A stretch of 64,000 nucleotides of DNA from Pipra filicauda. Lineage: Eukaryota > Chordata > Aves > Passeriformes > Pipridae. This document shows, in pieces, positions 23,340 to 35,590 of the stretch. The stretch is from positions 496,001 through 560,000 of the forward strand of contig NW_024104312.1 in the NCBI RefSeq assembly GCF_003945595.2, written 5' to 3'. The notes under the pieces are model-generated. The model was not told the DNA's origin. It searched no databases and saw nothing but the letters and a program-made list of their open reading frames with translations. The position numbers and the translations under genes are program-made. The stretch's first letter is position 1. The number at the start of each line of letters is the position of its first letter.

Positions 23340-26300
23340 ACTGAGCCCTTTTTACACTGGGAATTCACAGTTCCCTCTGATTTATCTCACGTTTAGTCTC
23401 AGAGGAATAATTGCGCAAGATTTACTGTGAATACCTGAAGTTGTAGCTGTCTGTTCTCATTGTGCTTTCTCAGATGCTATTGTCTGTATACCTGAATCAT
23501 AGCTGTCATACACTTTAGAGGGCAAGTACCATTTTCTGTGAATTTTAGCATCTAGGGCCACACATGATTCTGGTGCTTTCTACCTTCAGAGTTTCTCCCT
23601 ATGAAAACATCAGCTTAGATGTACTCTTGCAGCTATCAAGCAGCAATTTACACATCCTGCTATGCCATTCTGGTATAATTTCAAAAATAGTGTTTGGATT
23701 CCTTTTCACTTGGGAAAGTTGTTAGTTTCAATTTAGCTTGCTCTTCTAAGGAACAAAACTTCAGCTGTTATGGATTAGAATTCATGAAGCCCAGTTTCCC
23801 AAATGGCGAATCCTCTCCTACACAGCCCTGTGCTCCGTGGAGCATGCCTTGGCCAGAGGATGGCCTGCCAGCAAACCTGTTCTTGGTCTGACAGCTTTCC
23901 TCACCAACTTGCCCAGAATGGGAAAGTGGAAGGTTGGTAATCAGCAGCAAAGCCAACAGTCAGTGTTTTTATGAGTAAATGTATGAAAAACAGAAAATTT
24001 ATGAAAAGCGCTTCGTTCTTCTGTAGTATAAATTTACTGAGCCAAATTCTAACCTGCTACAAGTTGGAATGGCTCCATTTGATATAAAAGAAATCATATC
24101 TGCTTGCTGTGTCTCAGTATTGACTCCTTCAAGTCAATGTGTGTAAATGGAGGGTCTTCATTCCCTGTTACATGGTCTCACATCACCAAATCCACTTTAT
24201 CAGGAATCACAGCAGTTACTATTGCTGACATCTAAGACCACCATGTTATTTTATTCATCTGCTCTTCAAAGCCAGAAGTGCTGACAACTTTCAAGCACTT
24301 GATAGTGGTGGTTTTCACTGGAGCACCCTTGACAGGTATCATCCAAGGACACACATGCCCATGCAGCAGAACACATGAAATTTTAATCCAGACCCAGAGA
24401 CAAATTTCATTGCTCAAGTATGGTCCACAGTACAAATTGAAGTTCATAAATGGAAATAAATCTGAGAAGAGACCAAATTCCTTGTGCAAAGGGACAGGTA
24501 CCAGGGATTTTGTAGTGTCAAATCTAGACTGAACTTAATGCTCAAAGCTGCTGCAACATGGCTATAAAGTGGCATATTCTACAGAACAGTCTGCTAAAAA
24601 AAAAAATAAAAAACCCTCTTAAACTAAGTGGTGCTCTGAATTGAGTCCTAAGTTATTCATCAAATTTGTTAGTCTTCAAAAAAAAGTGATTGACATATTC
24701 TGAAAATCTCCATTACCTACAATAACCTTAAAAACTTTTTCACAAGCCTGTGTGGCTATCAACTCCCCAGCAAATTCACTATACCACACTGTCTTCCCGT
24801 AGTTGCCAATTAGCCTGATCAAAGCAGGCCAATATAAAGGAGGGTTGGATTTTTTCTCCCCTTTCCAGTCAAATATGACCCACTTACCACTGTTATGCAG
24901 GAATATGTCTCAATCTGTCACCATGGAAATCATTTGATGTCACAAATGTGAGATTGTTGAATCAGTTAATATGTCAGGCAGGTAGACCAAGACTAATTAC
25001 AAAGGAGAAAAATTAAATTTAACACACACGCATTTATTGACAGTAAGTAATGATGGGAAAGAAAATTAAGCAGCAGCTTATGATTGTTAAGTGGTCCAGA
25101 AGAAATACATTGAACTTCTTATGAAAGCTGCTATAAGTGTTTAAATGACTTTTGGATTATACTGTGGAAACAGTATGTACAGTGTCATACACCTTATAGC
25201 TTACTACAGACCTGCACTCTATAATTCTTATTTAGAATTCGTTTCCATTAGCAGTTCCATATGCTTGTTTCAGATTTTTTTCCCTCACTGGTACGTTTTA
25301 CAGTTACAGACATATTTATAGCATTAGTTTCTCTTTCATTCGCAGTGACTTACTGATAGAGTATATCCACAAATTATTAGAATTATTGAAAGAAACTATT
25401 TTCTTTACTGTATTGTTCAGCAGTGTTAACCTAGTTTGAGCTAGGTATGCATCTGTGCAAATGAATAGTTGTGTGAACAAAAACTCACCAAAATTACTGA
25501 ATGTTATGTCTTAGTTTTTATTGCACATATATTCACATAGACTCTTCATTTAGTGTCTGTTCACACAGATCATTTGTTACTGTTTTTTGCTGGTTTTGAG
25601 GAGAAAGAATACATATCTGTTTCTCAAACACTACAGTTGGAAAGAAATTATAATAAAAATTTATAATATTTGTTTTATCTAACTTTCCTTCCTTTCCCCT
25701 TCAGAAGATTATTTACTTTACCTTCCATACAGCAGAGGGAATAATAAATTTTAACTGGAGGTAGATTTTTCATCTTAGTTGTCATTTAAAGGGATTCTGA
25801 CAAGGTTTGTTAGACCTAAAAATCAATTCACAGTACTTTGTTCTTTGATGCATCTGTAATGGTTTTGTAAAAATGATTATTTCTTTCTTTTTTGTTATGG
25901 CTTACAATTAATAGAAGAAACAAAAACTCGAAAAGGATTGATTTGCTTTCTGCAATAACTAGACATCCACCATGAAACATGGCAACACCCTTATCTTCTG
26001 AAGGGAGATAGTAAGGATTTGCATTAATAAGCACCACAGTTCTTCCCCACTGGGCTTTCTTCCAGCCAAGATACTAGTCCAAATAAAAAGAAATAGCTTG
26101 AAGTCATTCCATCCTAGTTGACAGTGGCTAGAGAATTAAGTCCAAATCCTTGTATTTTATCCACCAATAGATTATTTCATTCCATTCTGCAGCCAAATGG
26201 AGTCAAACCAAGCTCAGATGTTCTTTTCTCAGAACAGTTTGCTAAATGTGACTTTAAAAAACATTTTCATGGAAGCAACAAAATTTCACTCTGCTGCAGC

Positions 26301-29300
26301 TCAACCACAGCTTCAGATGTTCTTCAGTGCAGTCTGTAAAAACTCTAGGTAAATGTCTCTCAGCTTTCCTTTCCTAGGTTAGCTGTGTCTCATAGTTGCT
26401 GATGTGGGCAGGGAGAGGCAGAGAATGTTTTGGACCTACTGACCTTAACTCAGCAAATCTTTGCAATGTTGGTTCTCCCTTCTGGTACTGCAGAAAATAA
26501 ATCTCAGGTGGAAGAGCTGTGTCTTAAATGTGGGTTTTGCCCTTGTTCTCAGGGGTCAAAAAATCGTTTGTTCTACATACACTATCTTTTTCTTAAGTAG
26601 CCAGGTTTTCCTTGCTTCCACCGTTGTTTTTGTAAAACAAAAATGTGACAATCCCTTTTCTCTCTCTGAGTCCTCTAGCAGACTGCTAATGTTTAGTCAG
26701 AGTTCGCTGAAGTGACTGTCAGCTTTACATTAAGAAGAATCCCTGTATGTAAACCTCTCAGACCATGGAGGGACACTACCTTTCTGTCCTGGAAGCTGTC
26801 CTTTTTCTGGTAATGCATTTGCATAATATTACAGTCATCTTGGTTGGAGGAGAAAAGTATGCAAGGAGATAACTTTCAAGGTACTTCGATTTTTCCTAAT
26901 GCTCTTGCCAGTGAGTCACTGCTGTTTTGATCATTTTGTTTTTTGAACTACAGACTCAAAAGATTGAGAGAAGCAAATGAGGGGAAGTGTTCTTCTCTCT
27001 TGCAGCAATTTAGAAAATGATTTTCATGTTTCATCTACACAAAGATGATTTAATTAAACACTTTAATCCTGACCACAAATAATTTATGTAGGGGTTCAGT
27101 GAGAGAAGCCCAGCATTGTCTCGTCATAGAGCATTTACTTAATCCTGTAGTACCTGCTTGATAATTACTCCCTCAGATCTGTCCTTGCATTAGCTGCAAA
27201 ATTAGCTTAGAGGACTTGGAGGAAAAGAGGAGGGGAAAAGTCCTTCAAATTAGTTAATAATTTATGATTGCTCTTGAGTCAGCCCTGATTCAGTCTTTCT
27301 GAGGGGTGAACCTTCCCATCTGTTGTGAAATGAAATAACATTAGTACTTTTCAGTTTCTAGAGCTGCTCAGAATCTGATAATGATATATAGAAGGTCTTT
27401 TCTCCACCTCCAAAACAGATAATGATCTCTTTTTAATGCCTTTGTGTCTTAAGTCACAATCTCACATAAATCTTCCTTTCCTTCAGTGCAGACATACTCA
27501 CACATTTCTCTTCTTGCAGGATTGATCTTATAAGCTTAAATGGTAAATTGTTTATTTTCCTTTCATGGAAAGACAGGAGCTGAGTTCCTCTTCATGTGGT
27601 GATAACAAATGGAAGGCTGTCCCAGAATTTGATCTATGCCTTGGTATTTGTTTCCTCATGCAATTAGTGTGCTGAGCCTAAGTGACAGAATAAGAGCTTT
27701 AAATTTAGTCAGAAGGTCACATCTTATTCTAGAAGGAATAAAAAAACTGGCATCTCACATGTTGTAGAGGGGGGTTTTGTGTTCTTTTACTCTTTTTTGT
27801 TGTTTTGAGTATGTAAGTACCATTGAAAATGTTCCCTACATTTCTTACACCATTTTACAATCCACAATTGACAGTCCATATTTTACAGCATTGAACACAG
27901 AGATAATCACACAAACTAGAAAGACGATAGTCTTGTGAAGAAGAAGTTCATTTCTGAAAGCCCTTAGGGCATGATAGGGAACAAGTGTAGGACCAAGCTG
28001 AAAGTAATGCTAATGAAGTGGGGAGTTAAGAAATTCCCCAAGGGGGAACGCTTATGTCACTGTAATGGAAGGAGGCTGAAACTGGATGGGTTAAAATAAG
28101 AGTTAATTAAGATACATTTGAAAAAAGATATGTGCACAGATGATTTTGCAAGAGTTATTCTGAGCCACTTACATTACCTTTTCTTAGTGAAGAGTAAATC
28201 CTAGGCAGGTCTGTCTGGGACTACACAGTTGGATTTTATGAGTACGATGTTTGTGCACCTCCAGGAAAGAATCATGGAGAAAGAAGATCAGTTTTGCCTT
28301 TTAAAAGGGCAGAGGTGGAAGCTAAAGTGAGATACTGAAAGGAGACTTTCACAAATCTGTCAGGTTATTGAATCTGTCCTCAGTGCTAACAAAGGATTTA
28401 CTTTTTCTAGAGATTAGAACAGATTAACTGTAAATGTCCCATTTACTGGATGCTTTTGGAGCCATAAACCGATGTCCTGACAATTTTGCTTGGAGTGATT
28501 TAAGAAATTATTGCCATCATCTCTCCAGTACTTTTCCATGAGCTGTATTAATAGATTTTATGGGGACTCATTGTCCCTCTCACTCTCCATATAGCCATTA
28601 TAGAGGGCCAGTGAAGAGGGCTGCAGCTAACCCTGATGGCTGTACATGGAGATGAACTAGGTAGGCAGTAACTCCTGCCGTGGGGTGGTAATTTCTCAAA
28701 TTAGTGTGCTTGCTTCTACAGCACTTATATGACTGAGGTCTGAATTAATTCTCACAGTGTTAAATCAAATGGAATCAAAGATTTCATCACTACATTTAAC
28801 TGGGTCTTACTGATCTTCTCAATACACAGCCAAATTGTTATCTACATCACCCTTTTTTTTACTTACTGCCTTTCTGATCTGCACATACATATTAATTTGT
28901 TGCTATTTTTCAGTACTTGAAAGGCAATCCATTTTTAATTTGCTAAAGTATTAAATGTGTTTCTGTTATAATTTATATTTCTTATGGTGCTTAATGGATC
29001 TGCAGCATGAGTGACAAAAAGGCAACATCAGTTTCCACCACATGGAACCAGCCAGTGAGGGGTCTGGTCTGTCATGTGATTATCTGGTGGATAAGGGATT
29101 TCTTTTTTCTTCCCCAAGGAAGACAAAGAGGGAAACCCTTTGTTTTGTAATTTTTTTTTTTTAATGCACAAGAGGCTTATGGTACAGATAGGTTGTGGAT
29201 AATTATCTTACTAGTACATTTTTCCCTTTTTAAGAGCAAGCAATATGTGTCATCTAATATCTGTGGTTATGAGGGAGTAAGTTAGCCAAGTCCCTTTTAC

Positions 29301-32300
29301 AGATTTCAATTTCTATGTTGTTTTCCATCTTGTCCTTAAACAGATGAAGAGGAAAATAAGTAAAGAGAAATTGATTCATATATGACTTCCTGTTCTTACC
29401 CTTTTGATTACAGAATTCACTGAGATGCAAAATAGATTCAAAATTCATAACAGCATTTTACTATTTCATAGAAGAAATGTTGCTTACACTCCATGCGTTA
29501 GTAGAGATTAAGGGGGGATTAGCAGACACCGTAACTTCCTGCCCTTTGCATGCTCTCCTGCAGTGGTTGCACAGCTGGTTTCCTGCTTCTTGATGTCCTC
29601 AGAATTCTTAATACTTTCATGCCTCTCTCTCATTTTATTGTGGAAATATGGTTTATCATATCTAGACATTTTCGGTATTTGAGCTGATTATTCTGATTCT
29701 TTAGTATTTTTGAATGAAAGCTTGCATGCTAAACCTTTCTATAAAAATCACTTTAAAAAAGCAGTTAAATTAGGCTCAGATTAACAAAGGGACACTGTTG
29801 TTTAAATTTAAATCTAGGTGGAGTTCATACATGCAATTAATAAAGCAGTTCACAGAAGTTTTTCCAAGCTGCTGATAGACACCTTGTTTTTAACCACAGC
29901 ACACGGGCATTTTAAGTTCTGCTGCTGTGCTTGCCTACAGATGCTATTGTTTTGGTGAAGCCAGACAAACACTAGCTATTTTCAGCCTAAAGCCATTTTA
30001 CATCTTTCCTCTCCTGCACATAACCTTTTAGAAGGTCCAAACAAGTTGGCCTCATTACAGGGGAAGAGGTTGTGGGGTGCTAGTGCGACATCTTACATAC
30101 TAATGTAGGGGAAGGAGGACACGGCCAGAAAAAGGGAGGGCCTGTGTGAAAAGTTTGAGTGATGCTTTTTCGCAGATGCAGATGACATGTGAGGCAGTCT
30201 GCAGTCTGACCGGATATAAAGCCCTTCAGCGTCCAGGAAGAGAAACAAAAAGACTTTTCTAACATTAGGACTGGTAGACTTCTGCACTCTTTTTGCTTTT
30301 TATCTATATAATGTCAACTTTATCCAGCGAGTGAACTCCCAGTAATGAACTCTGGGTCTCTCCCCATCTGTCTCACTAAATGCCACTTGGAACAAGCACC
30401 TTTTCATTTGACAATAAAATCAATGAATGAAATATTAGAGGCTTGAACGATATGATGTGCAGAATACATTATGGGAGTTGTTGTGTTTCAGTAGACAGCA
30501 AGTCTTGCCCTTTCTTCTCGTTATCATCAACAGATCTACTTAATGAAACTGGCACCTTCTGCAAATCTCTCACCTCTTCGCTTTTGGACTTTAACTCTTT
30601 TGTTACACTTTAAAGACTCTCTGACTCAGAACTCTGTGATAAAATTCTGTACTTTCTGTGTACTATTGGGCTCATATTTTTCAGCTGTTTGTCTCAGTTA
30701 AAGCCACTAACTAATTAAACAACAGAGAGGGAGAGGGAGCTTAAGCTGATTTTCATAACACTTGTTTTTATCCCTTTACTCAGATGAGACAGCCTTCTTC
30801 CTCTTTGCTTAGAGATTCTTCAGAACAGCAGGAATCTCTCAATACTAAGCCAATAAGCAGTGGAAAAAGGGAAATGTCAGTGCTGAGGTGCACTTGTGTT
30901 AAACATTCTAAAACCTCTGGAACTATCCGCAAAGACTGATCTGCAAAAGACTAAAAAATGGGGGGGGTTATTGCTTTTTCCAAGCCTTCCTGGATTCTCC
31001 ATCAGGAATACAAACTGCTTCATTGTTATGCTAGCAAAATGTGTCATACATGTAGTAAACAATCATAAACTAAGTTAATGAACTAATGCTTGCTAGCAAT
31101 CCATATGACATACTGTACTATTTAATTGTGGAGCTCAAGGTACTGAGCTCAACCTCAAGGTGGCTTCATAACTTTATCTTTGTGTCAGTCTTGACTCTGT
31201 AGGTATTGGACAGGGTTATTACATGATGGCAAACCTAAGTCAATGCTATATATGGTTTCAAGTTGAGTTTAGAAGTAGACACGTATTCAGCAAGAGAACA
31301 TCTCATCCACTTTACCCTATAAATCTAGATGTCTCCAGGGTACAAGTTAAAAGACAGAGAAGGACATAGAGAAAGAATGGTTGTGTTAAAATTTAGGAGC
31401 AATTCTCTCCACCTTTATTAGGTGTTTGCAGTCCTTTGACAAAACAACTTGCAACACTGTCAGGATAAAATTTTCCATTTTGTTCTCCAGGTTATTCTTT
31501 TTTTCTTATATGCACATCCGCTGTTTAACCTGACTGCAGAATTGTCCCCTATTTCAAGAGTCTCCTGCTCAACAAAGAGGTGACCCATCTGTCATTTCAG
31601 GGAAAAAGGAACAGATCCCAAGACTCTTGAGCTTGTCACTAGCTCACGAGGCTTCTGGTACAGCTACTGTTTTGTAGTATCAGGCAGAAATATCTCTTAT
31701 TCTGTAAGCTCAAAATGCAAAACAGTAGGTTATTGTTTGGTATCAGAGCTCTATCATATTTCCTGATACATGTTTAATTGTGCTTAATCATTAGGTGTGA
31801 ACAAATGTTTGCTGATACTGCTGATACATAAATAATTCTTAGTGGTAGTGTTTGTGAGCTCTAACCTGTCTTGAAGCCCATAATTAAGAGGATAAAGTGA
31901 GCTGTTTACACAAGCCAGTTGTCAGTATAGTAAGTGCCATTAATAGCATTGGCAAGAAGTGCTAGGTAGGTAGCAGCATCTTACTGCAATCTCTGTCTAC
32001 TGAAGAGACAACTCCTGAATTTTCATCTGGAAAAATTTGCAGAGGCTGGTTAAAGCCACATAGCCAAAGGGAAATGCAGAGCTTGTTTATTTGTTTAACA
32101 GAACTGAACCCAACAAGGAGGGAAAGCAATGTCAACATAGTTGGATTTAAACACCACATACAATAACTTGGCAACCTTTTTCACATTAAGTGGGTGATAC
32201 AGCCCTTTTCTACTAAATATGGCCCTATTTTTTTCTGATTTGGTTTGTTTTTGTTTTTTTAAAACTTGTCCCTAGAAAACCAATCCTTTTCATTTTGTTC

Positions 32301-33040
32301 TTCTCGGAGTTTTTTTCTGCCACTGTTTCTACATTCTTGGATTTCTCTTAATACTTTCTCAGGGAAGTACTTATGATACATACCTACTGATTTCTTGCTT
32401 ACAAACATTCCTGGTGTGTCCATCAATTTAAAAGATTTGTTTCTTTTAAATAAAAAAGAAAGGGGGTTTAATATCTTGCTGTTTACATATGATAACTGTC
32501 CAAAAGGATGAACAGTCTTTGAAATATTAGAAAAGTTTTATTCTCTGTATCTAATTCATTGCTAGTAAACAAGTTTACAGTTCCAACAACCTCAGACAAC
32601 AATCACTGGAACCTGATGAAGTGTCGTGATGCAGTGGTGTTGCCCTCCTTTTACAGAACAAAAATGAGGGATGAACAGCCAGCTTCTAAACTCTATTACC
32701 AGGTTTGAATCTGAGTTGAGAATGTTCAGTTAACAGAGGCAGCTTAAGGTTTACATTGCTACAGCTGAAATATGCAGCTGCCTGAACATCAAGAGGAAAG
32801 TGATGAGACATGCCTGGAATCCCAAGGGATGTACCCAAAGTAAATCTATGGCAGGGCAGAACATAGCATTCAGAGATGTGGCAAGGAAAAACTCAGCCAT
32901 CAGTGGACCCAGTAAGCTGACAGCTGCTCGGAAGGCTAGCTGAATGGGAATTTTGAAATGATGACTGGCAGTGACAGTTCAGGCACTAGGCTATCACAAA
33001 GAACATAGTCTGTCAGTGTCTAAAATCGGTGCTTTGGGTC
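23340..33040. other. intronic sequence, mostly nothing recognised
   Basis: Around 24040-24165, GAGCCAAATTCTAACC and TGACTCCTTCAAGTCAATG weakly resemble an old amniote repeat. An A-rich run lies at 24595-24616. The block from 24.7 to 33.0 kb shows no repeat family, exon or RNA gene that I can name, which is a long repeat-poor stretch by eye. Confidence 0.4.
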
Positions 33041-33150
33041 TCACAAGTCCTGGCACCTGTTCTTGGATCATCACTCACCTTCCTGGTGACCTTGGAAATG
33101 TTACTCCATCACCATGTGCCTCAGTTTCTCCTGCTTTAAGGATGTCTCTC
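33041..33150 (+). repeat. MIR-like SINE core
   Basis: GGTGACCTTGGAAATGTTAC at about 33084-33103 and GTGCCTCAGTTTCTCCTGC at about 33116-33134 match the MIR core order (GTGACCTTGGGCAAGTTAC, then GTGCCTCAGTTTCC). The upstream CACTCACCTTCCT fits the preceding core segment. Confidence 0.6.
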
Positions 33151-34039
33151 CTTAACAAAGTACTACTACCGAAAGGCATAAGAGATTTATTGATTACACA
33201 TTGCAGCCTGCTGCTTGGCTCCCCATTACTGAGATGTGTTTCATAGATGGGTTTGTGCCAACAAAAATGTGCATATCAGGACCTTATCCTCTTTATAAAA
33301 TTGATGCACTTAGGAAAGGCAGAGTCATAGTGTATGGATAGTTATTTTCATGGTCTTCACACACTCCTCCAAGACAGTTTTATTGCATTATCTTTGGCAG
33401 CAAAAAAGAAAGCATTTTTTGTTCAGTACTCACTTATTCCTTCATAGCCCAAATTCAAGCAGTGCTTTTAATAGCTCGTATGTTCCTGAAACTCTAGGCC
33501 CTTTCTCTCGGTCCAATGCCTAAATAATAGAAGTAGTGGATTTGAATTGACTTTGTTCACAAGGATGTTTTGCTGCCTTTAAAGAAAGAAGTTTTCAATT
33601 TTATAAGAGTGTGGGGTTTTATATTGAGTAGATTAAAAATTAAAAAGGACATCACAATAAGGGAAAGGAACTGTTGTTGCATGTGATCTTTACACTGCCA
33701 TTGGTGTGAATAAAAAAGTGAGGTGTGTAGTCAGAGCAGTGAGTACATCTCACTGACCTCCTGCAGCCTCTTTAGAAAGAACACTTACCAGCTAAGAAGG
33801 GTTCATGTCAAGTCTCCTACTGCTGCTAATTAGATGTCAGTTCTTCTGCTGGGACAATTTGTGCTATAAACAGTGACATAAAAACTGAGGTAAGGATGGG
33901 CTGGCTCAGCAACACGTGAAGCTGATGAAGCCTCTCTTCTAGTCTAGCTTACAGTTCCACAACCATTTCAGTGGTCAGGCTCATTCTTCCCCAGACTCCA
34001 TGCTAGAGCACATTTCATGGCAATTTGTTGGGCATGTCA
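33151..34039. other. intronic sequence, nothing recognised
   Basis: No recognisable repeat, exon or RNA gene. Confidence 0.45.
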
Positions 34040-34345
34040 CATAATCATAGAATGAATCAGGTTGGGAGGGACAACAGTGGGTCATCTGGTCCAACCTCTC
34101 TGCTGAAGCAGGGTTATCCTAGAGCACGTTGCACAGAATTGCATCCAGACAGTCCTTGAAATGTCTCCAGTGAGGAAGACTCCACAACCTCTCAGGGCAA
34201 CCTGTTGCAGTGTGCAGGCACCCACACACTGTAGAAATTCTTCTTCATCTTATATAAAGTACTGAGGTCCCCTCTCAGTCGTCTCTTCTTGAGGCTGAAA
34301 AGGCCCAACTCTCTGAGCCTGGCCTCATAGGCTGCCAGGTAGAAA
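34040..34345 (-). mobile_element. CR1 LINE 3' fragment, antisense, with internal deletion
   Basis: The left end AATCATAGAATGAATCAGGT is the complement of a CR1 3' tail. It is followed by CATCTGGTCCAACCTCTCTG, AGACTCCACAACCTCTCAGG, GTCCCCTCTCAGTCGTCTC and GGCCCAACTCTCTGAGCCTG, all standard CR1 landmarks in reverse. Between CTTCTTCATC and AGTACTGAGG the consensus stretch of roughly 100 bases is missing. The right end fades at about 34345. Confidence 0.92.
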
Positions 34346-35470
34346 ACCAACAGAAACTTCTCCGTGTGTCCAGTCTCTGAATTCTTAAGTTACTGGCAGC
34401 ACAGGAATCTTGTCATCAACCCTGCACAAAGCCTTGCCATTGTCACAGAAAACCTCAAAAAGTTTTGTTTCAAAGTAAAAGTTTTTTTCTACAGTTACTC
34501 TTGTGCTCAGCTGCTAAGAGTCCATTTCCCTGAAATTCTGCAGATGAAAGTGCTGCAAATATTAATGATAGATTTACTAGCTTTGCTGTGGTTTGCTGGA
34601 CTCCTCACTGTCCTCTTAATTTTTCTAACAAGCCTCCTTGGAGGACACTGGAAGATGCATGCAAACCCAATATATTTTCTTCTCTTGATTGATTTAATTC
34701 TTTCATCTTTTCTTATGAAGATGAATCAGATTTAGGTCTTTACCCCAACCTTTCTCAATCTAGTTCTGTATACTTCATCCTCATGATCACCTTTTATGTA
34801 TGCCTTTTGAATCCTCCCTCCTACCACATACAAAACACTTATGTTTCTCTCTGTACAGACCCTTGATGAGTTACTCTCTTGTCTGGTCCATTGCTGTAAT
34901 GTCTTTTCCCCTTGTCACATCCCCATCTCTGAGTACATCCCGAAGTCATCTGATACCATTGCTTTACATCCTTGTTTCAGCATTGCCAGAGTCTTCCTTT
35001 ATTCCTTTCACTAGCTCCTTTCTCTTTCACTGAGTCAGCCTGGCTCATCTTGACTATCTCTACTTGATATACTATATTTTTCTCTGCTTTGTTTATCTAC
35101 CATCCTTTCTTATCAGGTATTCGCTGCTGGTATCTTTTCTGTTTCTCCTGGCACCAATGTGCTATCCAACACGATGCTCCCGTGGAGCCATCCTCTCCTC
35201 TCCCAAGACAATCCCGCAGTACCTTCAGTGAGCTACTCTTTGGCTTCCTCATCCAAGCTGCTCCTTAATAACTGTCCATGTAGCTTCTCTCCATGAGTAT
35301 TTAGTCCACTAAGAAGGAATAGTGGTTACTGGGAAACAGCAATGTACTTAATGCAAATGAGATATCAAATAAAAAAGTTTAACTTGTGTGGGAGGCATTT
35401 TTCCCTGAAACTTTACATTTCCCCATGTAAAAGAGAAGTCTTTCACAGCAGACGGCCTTTTCCTATACTT
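34346..35470. other. pyrimidine-rich intronic block, origin unclear
   Basis: From about 34740 to 35330 the + strand is strongly C/T-rich with many TCCT, CTTT and CATCC words. This biased composition is typical of some old LINE or SINE 3' regions, but I could not match a family. The open frame 34364-34735 beside the CR1 fragment encodes a hydrophobic low-complexity peptide and is not called as a gene. Confidence 0.35.
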
Positions 35471-35475
35471 GCTTA

Positions 35476-35590
35476 TATATATTTGCACACATGTATCTGT
35501 ATATATTCATGCATGTATATATGTATGTGCATGTATATATGTGTATATATATACAAATATAATGCATATATCTGGTACACGTATGCAAAC
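35476..35590. repeat. imperfect TA/TATG/TGCA microsatellite
   Basis: Alternating purine-pyrimidine sequence built of TATA, TGTATG, GCATG and CATGTATATATG words with interruptions, ending near GGTACACGTATGC. Confidence 0.8.

Noticed and set aside
34364..34735. 123-codon plus-strand frame with hydrophobic C-terminal half
   Set aside because: Starts at the edge of a CR1 fragment; low-complexity Leu/Ile/Phe content from T-rich DNA, no known domain.
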